A stretch of 64,000 bases of DNA from Fragilariopsis cylindrus CCMP1102 (GCA_900095095.1 FMBT01000290.1:930001-994000); one strand, 5' to 3'. Counted from the first letter of the stretch, positions 9,946 through 21,139 are shown. Numbers and translations are program-made. The notes: generated from the sequence alone by a model not told the origin.

Positions 9946-12186
9946 TTATGCGGCCTTGAAGAATGGAGTAGTATTGTTACGGGTACTCCTCAAGAAGGGA
10001 CACGAAATATACAACTCAAGACAGATGTGTTCTTCGTTGGACATTTCGCTGTTTGTGACAAGATTTTGATCGATACCCTCCTTGGCAAGTTTATCTTCTA
10101 ATTCATTATCATCGTACCGATCATCACTACCAGGGATTTCCCATTTATACGATCGATACATCATACCTAACTTCAGAAGCATTTTCTGTAGACCGGAATT
10201 ATCGATTCGATTCGCAATTTCAGAAACGTCCTTGCCACCGACTAGGTTTTCCACACGATGGTAACATACCCATGCCATGAGTGCCTGAAATCGATCCTCC
10301 TTTTTCGCCGATCGATCCTTGATTCCTCTTAATGCTACACCATTGATACAAAGGTACGATCGATAATCGTCGATAGAATAGAATGTTCCTTCTCCACCAG
10401 GAATTGTGAACGTGCTATTACCGATATCAATAGCATGACCTGCTTCCTCTAAAGCAAGACGAACATTCCCGTCAAAATCAGGAATCTCTTTAATGTCACG
10501 CGATCGAAATATTCGTTCCAACAAGGAAGGTTGCTTGCATAATATCCCAAGACGAGAGTTATCTACATAACTATTATCGCTTGATGAATTGCTTGCTTTC
10601 CTTTTCTTTGTTGTCTTTTTAGTATAAGCTTTTCTTGTTGTCTTCGTCGTCGTCACATTCGATAAGTCTCGGAAGACTTTAATAGTATTACTCGATTTCT
10701 TCTTTCTATTTCCTGCTTTTGATTCGTCGCTATTTGATAGAGCAGCAGGGTATCTATCATTGAGTACAGTATAGTCAAGCAATTCGGAGGAGTCCGCACC
10801 TTCCTTTAGCCAGCACCAATTCCCATCCTCCCATTCACTGTCAATATCATCATTCCTACTACTAACATTATTAGTTTCTTCAAGACTACAAGATTTCATA
10901 CCACCGTTGCTCATGGATGGTAGTGTAGAATCGATACTGAATAGTGTAGATTCGCTCAATGCTTCTTGGTATCCTTCAATTACATTACAATATCTAGCAA
11001 TATCTGTGAATGCAATTGCAGTACCGGTTGTTATTTTTTCTTCGTTGTAGGGGATAATCTTTTTTTCTTTTGTTGTTGTTGTTGTTGGGTTCCCAAACAG
11101 AAATATTCCTGTACTACAATCATCTCTCGACAGTACCATCACTACATCTTTCCAGAGTAGTCCAATTTCAGTCGTTTTGATTCTATTTATTATACTATCT
11201 TCGTCGCCGTCGCCGTCGGTCAAAACATTCGTAATTGTAATCCTGTTTGATATTGTTGTTGTTCTTCTTCTTCTTTCTTGTGATGCTTTTTTTTGTTTCA
11301 GTAATACTTGTAGTTTTTGTTTGGTAATAGCTTCAGGGAAACGACTCATATCACGAATGAGGATGGCTGGCCATGGGATGATGCAATCATTGGTTGTTGT
11401 TCCACTATCATTATTACTATTATCGGCGACTTTCACGACAATATTAAAAAAGCACAAACGTTTTACAGAAAATTCCGGTTCGTTCTTCTGATCGACAGCA
11501 AATTCTGTTCTAACACTGTGATGATGGATCAAGGTAGAAGATGGACTGGTATTTAGTGAAGATGACGAATGAGTTCCTTGCCTATCAACACCTCCATCAA
11601 CACCTGCTGCAGAAGAAGATAATATAGCTGCAGCTTCTTGAAAAGCCCCCGATACCGATGCGGCAGTCGCAGCAGCTGTGGCAGTATTGGTACTGGTGTC
11701 TTCTTCCCCCCGGCTACTACTCTCGTCGATTGTCGTCACAAATTCGAGAACATTACTATCATCTTCAAAAATCAATCGTTGTTTGTTCAGGGTAGATAAT
11801 AACTGGGACGAACCGAGGAGAAAAGCCACCGGTTGCTGCTTGTTTTTGTTAAGCCGTTGACCTTCTTGTAATAATTGTGTTCGATGCTTGTTAATAGCTG
11901 TATCGGCATCAATGATCGACGTCTTATTGGTATTGCCGAGAATATCTTGGAGTTTATTTCGTTGACGTTTATAATCTTCTAGGTCATCAAAGATTACGGC
12001 TGGCCAGCACGAAACCCCTGGTGGAGATGACGACGGCGAAAATGATAATGATGATGATGGCAACAGTGTGACGAATTTTACAAATCCTACCTTCTTCCGA
12101 AGTGAGTTATTATTATCCGTCATAGCGATAATGGTTGTTTCATCTGCCAGGTCGGGGTGTTGGCTTGTTTTTCTAGTAGTGTTCAT
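9946..12186 (-). CDS. Large protein with two PWWP-like segments, probably nuclear
   Basis: 746 residues, ATG at 12186, no intron needed. Seen: two segments that look like degenerate PWWP domains. The first has CWPAVIFDD at about 60-68 followed by a basic helix and VAFLLGSSQLL. The second has PWPAILIRDM at about 271 followed by a Lys-rich helix and GIFLFGNPT. Known: PWWP domains bind methylated histone tails and DNA. A Trp-rich patch (NWCWLKEGADSSELLDYTVL) lies near 455, then a basic Lys/Thr stretch that could act as a nuclear signal. The C-terminal part (about 560-700) is a well-ordered unknown region. Ala/Ser/Thr spacers separate the modules. A chromatin-associated role is an inference. The 3' end is uncertain: the last 40 residues look less conserved in character and a missed intron there cannot be excluded. 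Confidence 0.6.
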   Translation of the reverse strand: MNTTRKTSQHPDLADETTIIAMTDNNNSLRKKVGFVKFVTLLPSSSLSFSPSSSPPGVSCWPAVIFDDLEDYKRQRNKLQDILGNTNKTSIIDADTAINKHRTQLLQEGQRLNKNKQQPVAFLLGSSQLLSTLNKQRLIFEDDSNVLEFVTTIDESSSRGEEDTSTNTATAAATAASVSGAFQEAAAILSSSAAGVDGGVDRQGTHSSSSLNTSPSSTLIHHHSVRTEFAVDQKNEPEFSVKRLCFFNIVVKVADNSNNDSGTTTNDCIIPWPAILIRDMSRFPEAITKQKLQVLLKQKKASQERRRRTTTISNRITITNVLTDGDGDEDSIINRIKTTEIGLLWKDVVMVLSRDDCSTGIFLFGNPTTTTTKEKKIIPYNEEKITTGTAIAFTDIARYCNVIEGYQEALSESTLFSIDSTLPSMSNGGMKSCSLEETNNVSSRNDDIDSEWEDGNWCWLKEGADSSELLDYTVLNDRYPAALSNSDESKAGNRKKKSSNTIKVFRDLSNVTTTKTTRKAYTKKTTKKRKASNSSSDNSYVDNSRLGILCKQPSLLERIFRSRDIKEIPDFDGNVRLALEEAGHAIDIGNSTFTIPGGEGTFYSIDDYRSYLCINGVALRGIKDRSAKKEDRFQALMAWVCYHRVENLVGGKDVSEIANRIDNSGLQKMLLKLGMMYRSYKWEIPGSDDRYDDNELEDKLAKEGIDQNLVTNSEMSNEEHICLELYISCPFLRSTRNNTTPFFKAA

Positions 12187-12336
12187 GGTAGTAGTAGGGC
12201 TACTGTGTTAAGATATGCAACTGACAGGTATGTAGTGCACAGGATCAAAAATCATACTTTAAAAGAAACGGGATGTGAAAAGTGAAGAGGGAAAAGAATT
12301 CGTCTCACCCGGTGCATGCCCTTTTTTTCCATCACA

Positions 12337-12423
12337 GGACCATCTTCTAATCGCGAAAAAATCAAATTTCATACGCTAATAACTAAAGAGTTTTTTTAAT
12401 TTTCGCCAAACGGAAGATGGTCC
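12337..12423. repeat. Inverted repeat / hairpin, 87 bp
   Basis: GGACCATCTTC at 12337-12347 is matched by its exact reverse complement GAAGATGGTCC at 12413-12423. Inside these arms, GCGAAAA (about 12353-12359) pairs with TTTTCGC (about 12400-12406). The structure lies about 150 bases upstream of the ATG at 12186. It could be a small MITE-like element or a regulatory hairpin. No target-site duplication was evident. Confidence 0.6.
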
Positions 12424-14992
12424 AGTAATCACAAGATAAACTGCCGAAGCAACGTGCGTGTTTTTGAGCTCATTTTCAAGAAAACTACATCCAACAAAGC
12501 AACAAATTGAATGGCTCCATGTTGAAGTCAGTCCACATTAAGATGCTTATCAGTAAAGTCAATAGCATACATCAAGTGCATGAATCAGGAGCTAAGCCAT
12601 ACTGGTCAGTTTTTGACTCTTGGTTGTTTGACAATTCCCAATTCCAATAGATTTTCCTTCGGATCATCACTATAATCTCAAACAGAAACAGTAGGCTGTC
12701 TTCTAATTGTTTGTGGAAGAAATTAAAGGTGGTAGTTGAGATCCAATCAGGAGAGTGTAGATTTATTTGTCTGCTTCTTTTGACAACAGCAGCAGCAACA
12801 ACAACTCTTATTACTACTGGCAGTTCAGCCTCCTCCTCCTCCTCCTCCTTGCCATACAGTAGCAAAATATTAAGTAATGTGTTGAGAGATGATGATGATT
12901 TACTTTTCAGAGAGTGGTGGTGGATTTGTTATGAAAGAGCCTCCAGTAGCTTGGAGTGTTGATGTTGTGCTAATAGTTTTTCTGAAAAGCTCAACATGTT
13001 GAATACGCATCCCATTATTCACTACCTGCTCCTCCTCTCACCTCCAGGATATCTTCTCCATTGATCCATATTATTATGTTAGGGTTTCATCTTCATATAC
13101 ATGCATTTATGTGATGAATTTGCAAGACACACATAGACCTCTTGTCTTTTTCTGTTGGTCTTGAATATGTCTAGCTTCTTTAAAAATTGCACACAGCAAA
13201 CTCTGAACTAAGGAGGAGGAGATCAGCCCTACTAAAATTCTTATAATTCCACCTTCTCCCAAGATGATAATTAGGAGAATTAAGATCAAAGCATGCATTC
13301 CAGATTTAGGGCTTTTGTGTACATCTTCTTCTATGTGGGTTACCTACACCTCCACATCCCTCCACAACAACCAGATACTCACAACAAGCATGCTGCTGCC
13401 ACTCCTGTTGATTGAGAAACACACAGCATTGCTCCATACCTAGCCAATAGGTACAGCTGTGCTCTGCTGTGCTGTGCTACTGTTTATGTTACCATTTTGT
13501 TTTGTGAGGTATGTATGTGTGATGCATTTTCTCTAAAAACATGTTTATGGGTGACCAACTAGAATAATGAAATGATTATGTGTCATGTCCATCTCTATAT
13601 AATGTAATGATTGTACAGCAGTATCACCTACTTGGATGCAAGGTAAGGTTGTACAACTACAATGGCAACAACAAAAACAAAAACACCAACATCCCTTCAA
13701 CTAGGAACATTCTATTTTGAATGGTTAATAGGAGCTACAGGAGGAACAGGAGGAAAAGTACACTGTGACACTGTGCACTGTGCCAGGATGAGGAGGTTAC
13801 TACTAACCATTAGCATATTATTATCTGTGACTGGCTTAGTGATACGGGATAACAAGCATGATGGACTCAAATAATACTAAACAAAATCAATTACTGAAGT
13901 TTGCCTCTTTACATTTGGGTGCTTTTTTATCAATTAGAACTTGCGCAAATGCCAGCAAATCTCCTGTAGAAAGCATGGTAGCTTGTCTGTGATAAAGGCC
14001 TGTACCAACCCTGGTTTACCAAAAAAGCATGTGGGCAAGGAGGATATTGAAGAGAGTTTATGCATGAAAACGTGATATGTGATTTTGGTCCAATTTTTAC
14101 AAAGAGCTAGTAAATAACTACAACACCATCCATGTCACTAATAATGCACCTAATATTTCCTGCACTTCCACTTTTGCATGCATTATTTGGTGACTGCACA
14201 CAAGATATACACTGTTTATGCTAGATAGAGCTTGTTGTTGCCAACAATCATTGCTAGTGTGTGGTACTCTCTTTTTGATGTCAGATGCTGCTGTAGCAGC
14301 ACACATTCAGCCTGTAACATGTATCAGCACATATTTTGCCTGTAATACATGTTGTATGTTGAATAGTAATATACAGTGATAATAATGCCAAACATCCCAG
14401 GGATGCTCCTCCTACAATCAGTGTACACAAGTATCATCTAAAATATAGAAACTCCTTATAAAGTATTGTTGTTAAAAGCGCATACCATCACAGCATTGGA
14501 AAACTTGTTTCCTTAGTACAGCACAGTAGGTAGGAAAATGTACCATCAGTGTAGTTTCAAAGGAATTGCTGCCATGAACTACTGGTCAGAAAATTCTAAA
14601 AATGTACACCACAAATAGCGCATACATGTAGACAGAAATGCCTGTGGATTGCACATTAACATAGCAGTACAAGGTACACATGCATGTACTGCTTTGAGTT
14701 AACAAGCTTGTTTGTCTATTGTCCATTGTTGTTAGTGTGCGATACATACTCGTGTTACTATTAGATAATGGTGACCTAGTAGGAACAGCCCTTGGTTTAG
14801 TGAAAGAATTGGTGCAACTGCTTACTCCTATCCTCTTAGAAGGGAATCAACACTCAGAATATAACTACTGCATACAGTCCCTATCTATAGATCTGATGGT
14901 GATTATTAGCTGGTCCAGCTACATGCATGTTACGTTGAACAGCCAAACTTTCATTAGACTAAAAAATAAGGAATCACAAAATATGTATTGTG

Positions 14993-15036
14993 TTGAATTG
15001 CATTGTATTGCATTGTATTGCATTGCATTGAATTAA
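14993..15036. repeat. Degenerate 10-bp/pentamer repeat (TTGCATTGTA type)
   Basis: About four head-to-tail copies of TTGCATTGTA-like units, just beyond the 3' end of the reductase gene. Simple repeat with no assigned role. Confidence 0.8.
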
Positions 15037-15093
15037 GTTATGTTAATATTTTGTTCTATACAGTACTGTGTATTTTTATTTAATTTAATTTAT

Positions 15094-16137
15094 CTATAAA
15101 TGACCTTTTGATTTTAAATCTTCAATTGCATCACGTAACATTTCTTTTGCATTACGACAATTAACATTTAATGTATTCATTCTTGTATGATCAAATTTCG
15201 TTGGTTCCGCTAATATATCATCATCACAGTGTGGTACATCTGGCATTAATGGATATAATTCTTTTAATAATGCAAATATATCATTCCAATGCAAGCTTGT
15301 TGCCGTAACACTCATATATCGTCCTTCTGCATTCGGATCTTGTAATGCTTTCACGTGATGTGATGCTGTATCTCGTACATCAATAAAGGACATTGAATCA
15401 TTCCTTGCTTTCTTTTGTTTACCCGTTTCTTTATCAATGCCATTACCATTTCTACACATATGTTGTAAATATCCCATAGTTGCATTTACACTACCTTGTT
15501 GTAACATTGGACCAAGAACAAGTGTTGGACATATAGCCACAAAACGGAATGGTGCTTTACCTTCCTTCGTTGTGTATTCTTTAATATATTCTAATACAAA
15601 TTTTTCCTGTGCAGTTTTTGTGGCATCATACCAACGTCCACCCTCAATCTGTAGTTTTTCATCGGACCAACAATCTTCTGTCTTAATCTTTGGTTCCGGT
15701 TTGGGTGCAATAGCTGACATTGATGATGTTAATACAAATGTCTTCAATGTTTTAGATGCGACACGTTCAATTGATTTTAAGATTTCTTTTGTGGATAACA
15801 TTGCTGGATCATATATTGATTTTTTTCCATCTTTTAACCCGAACGCAACAGGTGTGGCGGCATGTATAATAGCATCACAATCCCGTATTGCATCATCAAA
15901 TAAAGAGGAGGATTCAAAGTTTATATTTTCACCTAAATTACCAGTAGAAAATAAAGTAAGACGTCCTGTTGTTGTTGATGTACCACCATCCTCCATTTCC
16001 TTTAAATGATTTACTTTCTTTTCATTTGTTGCATCACGGACACATCCATTCACAATATATCCCTCATCTAATAATTGTTTTACTATATGAGATGCAATAA
16101 ATCCATTTGCACCTGTTACACAAACTTTCATCGTCAT
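15094..16137 (-). CDS. NAD(P)-dependent extended short-chain reductase (dihydroflavonol/cinnamoyl-CoA reductase-like)
   Basis: 347 residues, ATG at 16137 (a second ATG two codons on). Seen: Rossmann fold start VCVTGANGFIASHIV with the dinucleotide-binding glycines at residues 9-12. HAATPVAF (about 91-98) and the strand VLTSSMSAIAP (about 134-144) place the catalytic Ser region. YDATK at 169-173 is the catalytic Tyr-x-x-x-Lys. ICPTLVLGP (about 200) and SFIDVRD (about 250) are the usual conserved strands of this subfamily. Known: these enzymes reduce carbonyls of aldehydes, ketones or CoA esters with NADPH. Length is normal for the family and all key residues are present, so it is probably active. 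The substrate cannot be told; true flavonoid reduction is unlikely in an alga. It is divergent with the leucine-rich protein gene, 745 bases apart. Confidence 0.85.
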   Translation of the reverse strand: MTMKVCVTGANGFIASHIVKQLLDEGYIVNGCVRDATNEKKVNHLKEMEDGGTSTTTGRLTLFSTGNLGENINFESSSLFDDAIRDCDAIIHAATPVAFGLKDGKKSIYDPAMLSTKEILKSIERVASKTLKTFVLTSSMSAIAPKPEPKIKTEDCWSDEKLQIEGGRWYDATKTAQEKFVLEYIKEYTTKEGKAPFRFVAICPTLVLGPMLQQGSVNATMGYLQHMCRNGNGIDKETGKQKKARNDSMSFIDVRDTASHHVKALQDPNAEGRYMSVTATSLHWNDIFALLKELYPLMPDVPHCDDDILAEPTKFDHTRMNTLNVNCRNAKEMLRDAIEDLKSKGHL

Positions 16138-16882
16138 TTTTGATTGGTCCTTGGTCTTTGGTTTTTGTCTTTCGTTTGTTGTTGTTGTTGTTTCGTGAAT
16201 AATGCCGGCGATAGAGATTTTTTGTGAGAAAGATACCTATGTTTGCTTATGGGTAACGTTATGATGCGATGATGGTGTAAGAAAAAGAAAAATCACATGA
16301 GAAAGATTTTTTTCGTTGCTTGCTTCCTTCGGTGACATCTCGGTGAGATCTTTCGGCGAAAAAAGATGACACAAAACACAGACACGAATGAAATAATGAA
16401 ATGAATGCTGACGAGCCAAGGTACAGTAGGTAGGTATGAGGGAATAAATGAATTCATTACCATACACAAATAAAAACCTGAAAAATTAAAAAGATGTTTT
16501 GGAGCGTATCGAACCCGTAACACAAGGCTGTTCTGCTAGTCCTACTACAGGTGCCTGTACAGGTGCCTGTACAGTTGCCTGTACGGCAGATCCTCGAGGA
16601 GGGGTTTATCAGACTGTTCGTCTGGTCAGCTACCAGGTGCATACAACTCGTGGGAGAAGATTGAAACGGATTCGACACTGTTATAAGAAGCGAATTTACA
16701 GTATATAAATTCATCTCAATAATTTGCTATTCCCTACCGTAATCTTGCACCTGTAGCTTAAAAAAAGGTACAAATGAAATCATGAACTAGTCATCTAACA
16801 TTTATTTAATAAACATCAAGTGATTATTGTTCATTAGACTACTATTATACGTTCGAAGGAAGAGAAAAGGCAATCATTCACC
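16138..16882. other. Divergent intergenic region between the reductase and LRR genes
   Basis: Holds both promoters. The only marked structure is the 12-bp tandem repeat at about 16549-16582 and a B-box-like string beside it (see findings). No gene is supported. Confidence 0.45.
16545..16584. repeat. Three tandem copies of a 12-bp unit (CAGGTGCCTGTA)
   Basis: CAGGTGCCTGTA, CAGGTGCCTGTA and CAGTTGCCTGTA lie head to tail. Each unit is near-palindromic and contains a CAGGTG E-box-like core. It could bind a dimeric factor; this is speculative. Confidence 0.75.
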
Positions 16883-18127
16883 ATGGAGAAAAATATGTCC
16901 AGTGATTTCATTGGCGATATTTTTACTGTAGCTATTATCGTCGGTCTTGTCATGGGTGAAGTTTCCCGGAATACACACCATGGTGAATTAGATTGGCACT
17001 TTAGCCAAAACAAGACGTTAAAACAAATGACTTCATACAAAACAAACACCAAAGGTCAAATTACTGGACTCAATCTAGGTAAATGGTTAATTATTCGACC
17101 TAATCTACTAGATAAACGACAAGCGGAGTGGTCTCTTCCGGGAGTAATCGAACGCTTGATATTTTTAAAAGATTTACGATTGAGAAATTGCATGTTTGTA
17201 CCTTTCGAATTAAAGAATCTTATACGTCTCAATTGGCTTCAGCTTATGGGTTGCAATATCACTAATTTTGGTAACATTTCATTGCCATCTCTAGAATATC
17301 TTGAGGTACGAAATTGCGTAGTGCGTCGCGGTGGTAATGTTACTGCCAAACGACGCGTGATAAAAAACATGTTAGTGAAAGGATTCCCAAAATTGGAACA
17401 TTTTGCCGTATACGATACATCACGGATCAGTAACGATAATGTAGGAAAACTAGTCTTTAAGGAATTAGTAAACAACAGCAGCAGTTGCTGCTTTCGTTAT
17501 AGTCTCAAGTCACTTTTGATCGCAAGAAGTAATTGGGACGATAAAATCGACGATTTGGAAATTGTCTTATTGCGGATCATTCCGCAATTCCCAAACTTAG
17601 AACGTCTTCAAGTTAAATGCAACAGACTCCGGTCCGTACAACCGTTGATGAAGATGATTGAACAGAAAATGGAATTGGACGACGAGGACACAAATAACGG
17701 CGTCGTTCGTGTGAAATTATTTTGTGCTGACAACGTACCGGGAATTCCTGCGATCGAACGGACCAAAACAGATCTCAAAGAGAAAAAAGCCGTATTGAAA
17801 CTATTACGTAGATTTCCCGGGATTTGCAATCTGGGTTGTCACTCGTACGATCCCGAAATTGAGTACGAATTAAAATTGAATCTAATTGGAAAAGCTTCGA
17901 TTGTAAACGGGTCCCTAGCGAGGAATACACAAACATTGAAATTGTGGCCTATCATTTTAGATAGTAATCGGAATTTTTTACAAGACGTGTATTCTACTAC
18001 TACAATCAAGAAGAAAAATCGACCGGATAGACGAGTGGAAGATGCCACTTTTATTTATAGATTATTGCATGATATGCCGCAATTAGTTGAACGACCTACG
18101 TCTTTTTGGTGTCTTCGTTCATCTTGA
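16883..18127 (+). CDS. Leucine-rich repeat-like protein
   Basis: 414 residues, ATG at 16883 in an ACCATGG context. Seen: irregular leucine-rich repeats between about 55 and 245. Examples are LKDLRLRNCMFVPFELKN, LNWLQLMGCNITNFGN, LPSLEYLEVRNC, FPKLEHFAVYD, LKSLLIARSNWDD and FPNLERLQVKCN. The spacing is about 22-24 residues and resembles plant-type or intracellular LRRs. The C-terminal ATFIYRLLHDMPQLVE is like the conserved tail of short LRR proteins I associate with diatoms. There is a weak hydrophobic stretch near the N-terminus (about 9-26) but no convincing signal peptide. LRR proteins of this kind mediate protein binding; no partner is known. The ORF ends in TGA straight after a Ser-rich tip. 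Further small frames after it look unrelated. Confidence 0.7.
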   Translation: MEKNMSSDFIGDIFTVAIIVGLVMGEVSRNTHHGELDWHFSQNKTLKQMTSYKTNTKGQITGLNLGKWLIIRPNLLDKRQAEWSLPGVIERLIFLKDLRLRNCMFVPFELKNLIRLNWLQLMGCNITNFGNISLPSLEYLEVRNCVVRRGGNVTAKRRVIKNMLVKGFPKLEHFAVYDTSRISNDNVGKLVFKELVNNSSSCCFRYSLKSLLIARSNWDDKIDDLEIVLLRIIPQFPNLERLQVKCNRLRSVQPLMKMIEQKMELDDEDTNNGVVRVKLFCADNVPGIPAIERTKTDLKEKKAVLKLLRRFPGICNLGCHSYDPEIEYELKLNLIGKASIVNGSLARNTQTLKLWPIILDSNRNFLQDVYSTTTIKKKNRPDRRVEDATFIYRLLHDMPQLVERPTSFWCLRSS

Positions 18128-19199
18128 TAAAAAAATGATGATACGGTATATCATGCATTATTTATTGAATCATCATACGTTAAAATTTGCACGAGCATTC
18201 ATCCTACGCCGTGATCTAGTGAGTGATGTAGTTAATATTATTCTATACATACTACATTTACAATTCAAATAGTATTGTAATAAGAACGTTCAATATAAAT
18301 ATAAATATTCTATTTAATTCAATTTTATGTTATTGTATATTTGTTGCTGTTGTTATTTGTTTCTGCCCGTTTCTTACCCAACTGAGTACCTTTAATTCCT
18401 CGATCCGTGTTTATGTTCAACGAAATCCAAGCAAACATTTGACCATTACTATTGTGCTATAAATGAATAATCGAATGAATGAATCAATCGAATGAATCTA
18501 ATCTACAACGCGTCAGACACACAAACATTTCAATCGTACTTACTCGTGACTTACAAATACAATCTTGCTTTTGGGCGAGAGGTGGGCGTAGCTGGGTTTT
18601 ACCCCCTTGATTCTCACACTGAAGGTCAATCAATCAATTGTTTGAAAGAGAAGGTACACAATAAACAACAAGTACGAGTATGGTTTGTTTGATAGATGGG
18701 TCTCACTGTGCAAATGTCGACCTTTTCTACTGATCATACAGCAGAGTACAAGTTACAATGGGACGTTATGAAGGAGTACGTCACAAATTGCGTTAGAGTT
18801 AAAACCTATCATATTGCGACGTATCATAGTATTATATGGCTTACGATGAGAATGTATGGAGCAGGAACATTCTTTGATAGAACTCTTATTGACATATACG
18901 CGATGGTTCTAAACTACGATTTAAGTGAAAATAATCGACTACAGTGTAGCTAGAGAGTACTTGAGGTATGTATCATTTGACTTATGTATCATTTGACTTC
19001 AAAGCCAACAATTATTCGACAGCAAAAACAAGGTAAGATCACCGACTGTTTACGCTTTTATTGATATGACTGGTTACATAGATTTATAATAACTAGGCTA
19101 TGTATCAAATTATACTGTACCACATATAATCCGTTATGATTAAAAGTGTTCATTGAGACGCATTCGTTTCTGCGTTTTTCCCATGTAGTATCTCTCTGA
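18128..19199. other. Intergenic, no supported gene
   Basis: About 1.1 kb between the LRR gene and the 3' end of the Cys-rich gene. It includes repeats of TGAATGAATCAATCGAATGAAT type near 18465-18500 and a short direct repeat (GTATCATTTGACTT) at 18968 and 18986. Short open frames at 18492-18953 have no recognisable content. Confidence 0.4.
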
Positions 19200-20147
19200 C
19201 TACGACCATCTTCCGAGGCATCGTTTTTCGGATTTCCTCCATACGCAACCCTTTCGCATACACCATGATCTCTTCTTTCCGGAGGAACATTGTGCTGTTT
19301 CTAATGCGGTTTTGCACCTCCCTTTTCTTTTTCTTTTCTTCTTCTGCCAGCTGCAGCCGAATGTGGTTATACACGCTTTCTTTTGTTCACACTGGTAACA
19401 GATGTTGGGGGTAGGATCATCCGTGGGATTACTATATGCAGTGACCGGTGTTTCAGTGAGGATGCCAGATGCAGAAGAACTTGGAATGCCGGAGGGTGCA
19501 TCAGATGGCGAATGAGATGGACTACGCAACGGAGAAATACTTGGTGATGCATTCGGTTCGCTAAATGGACCACTGGCAATAGCAAGATTGCAACATTCTG
19601 GCCCGCTGTTCTTTTGGACGATCGGGCATAACGTTGAACTTAATACTCCGTTTGCAGCGGCAAAGTAAAGACCGTCGCAGTTCTGTTTACCGCAACAACC
19701 TGTATCTGTTAGCTTCTCCCTATTTGGTCTTGGAATATAATTGAAGTCTAAGTCGGACGCTCCGCAGATATCACATGAAGCGTTTGGGTCATTTACATTG
19801 TCCTGTGGTGATGGTATGTCAGGACCAGCACAATCGCACCTGTGAAACCAAGCAAGATATTGAGTTAATCCACATAATTCTGCTTCGCCTGGACTCCCAC
19901 CCACCGGTTCTACATCTTGAACCCACTCTTGCAATTCACCGCATGTAGTATCCCTTCCGTTAGATTGTGTAAAACTTTTACCCGGATTGATTAAATATCT
20001 GTCCCCTTGTGATGGATCACGACAGACATTACATGAGTATTCGTCTACTATAGGAGCTCCACGACAATGCAAAACAGAGATATAAAGTACTACGCTTAGT
20101 TGTCTCAACAGAGACGACGGAACAGGCGGATAAGAAGATGATGGCAT
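19200..20147 (-). CDS. Secreted cysteine-rich protein with two CxxC modules
   Basis: 315 residues, ATG at 20147. Seen: an N-terminal hydrophobic segment (about 14-30) consistent with a signal peptide. Two related Cys modules follow. The first starts CNVC, with INPGKSF and TCGELQEW, and ends at CDC. The second starts CDIC and ends at ECCN. I associate this layout (CxxC, then an NPG-like turn, then TCGEL) with a secreted family common in diatoms. A Ser/Pro-rich linker (about 195-245) then leads to a C-terminal domain with about eight cysteines and many Lys/Arg (CYQCEQKKAC to WRKSEKRC). The mix of a Ser/Pro linker and a basic Cys domain suggests an extracellular matrix or cell-wall protein; the role is inferred only. 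Confidence 0.7.
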   Translation of the reverse strand: MPSSSYPPVPSSLLRQLSVVLYISVLHCRGAPIVDEYSCNVCRDPSQGDRYLINPGKSFTQSNGRDTTCGELQEWVQDVEPVGGSPGEAELCGLTQYLAWFHRCDCAGPDIPSPQDNVNDPNASCDICGASDLDFNYIPRPNREKLTDTGCCGKQNCDGLYFAAANGVLSSTLCPIVQKNSGPECCNLAIASGPFSEPNASPSISPLRSPSHSPSDAPSGIPSSSASGILTETPVTAYSNPTDDPTPNICYQCEQKKACITTFGCSWQKKKRKRKGRCKTALETAQCSSGKKRSWCMRKGCVWRKSEKRCLGRWS

Positions 20148-21139
20148 TTTATTCCGAGTTCAAGGACGTTATACAATAATACCTAGATTACTCGGCATAA
20201 AATATCTCTTAATTTGTGAATGTTCCGAAGGAAAGTTATGCGTTGACGTAGATGGTAAAATTATCTGCGCTTCGGAGGGTAGATGGAGATCCACATACAA
20301 TTAATGACTGGTTAATTATATCCCTCGAGAACATTAAAGCGTTTACTCAATATAATAATAGATTGACTTTCGAAAGTATGTCTGTCATGCCAGCCTTGAT
20401 GATAAAATCTTCTTCGTAATCATTAAGTAATTCAGATTTGTATGTGACACGAACGAATCTTCCGTTCAAGATCTTATTTTTCGTTTAGTACATATATTAT
20501 TTTATGTGTAACAAACGCCATGGGTCCATGTCATGGTGCGATGAGTAGTGAAACCAAAATTGTCGAGGGCACGTAAATAATATCGCGTAAAATTGGAAGT
20601 CGCGAGGATTCATTAAGTAAAAATTGCAAAAGTTTATGTGAATGAACGAACTTTTTTTCATGTCGGTGCTCGAAACGAATCATCGACGGCAACAACGAAA
20701 AACGAAAAACCACAACGGCAACAACGAAAAAAGGGAAAACTGCATAACGCCCGAATACATCCAGGAGTAGACAGTGACCAAACGAAAGGAGAATAAGCAC
20801 AAATGATGATTTCGCAAAGAGGATCATCATCATCATCAGCAGCGTCAATAAATCTTACGCCCTTCATCACCATTGCGAATGCAGTTGCCTATCGATCGTA
20901 ATGAATAAAAATATATGACGCGGAACTATAATAATTATTACAGCATCTATTAATATTGTTCTTAAGTAGGCCTATTTTTATGTGTAGTGATTGTGATGAT
21001 GGTGAAAATCATTTTGCTGATGCAACTAATTCTCTGTATTTGAAACCGTTGTTGTTTGATCTCCACCAATGGCAGTTAGAGCGCGAGAACTGTTATCATT
21101 CTAAGTAGGAACAATAACTCCAACAATATTACAGTACCT

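Larger units (their letters stand above)
12187..15093. other. 2.9 kb intergenic region without a supported gene
   Basis: Only short frames occur, none with a recognisable domain or codon pattern like the neighbours. Features seen: an inverted repeat at 12337-12423 (listed), GA/CT-rich and CTC microsatellites near 12828-12850, and a GCATT/GTATT pentamer array near 14995-15035. From about 13000 to 14700 the sequence is less AT-rich than usual intergenic DNA and could be an old element, but nothing identifies one. Confidence 0.45.

Noticed and set aside
13662-13874. 70-residue plus-strand frame with an ATG and a hydrophobic end
   Set aside because: Short, low-complexity start, no recognisable feature, in a region full of stops.
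16500-16590. Minus-strand tRNA suggested by GGGTTCGATACG
   Set aside because: The T-stem does not pair and no acceptor or anticodon arm can be drawn.
18492-18953. Two adjacent small plus-strand frames
   Set aside because: No ATG context, domain or link to the LRR gene; likely chance.
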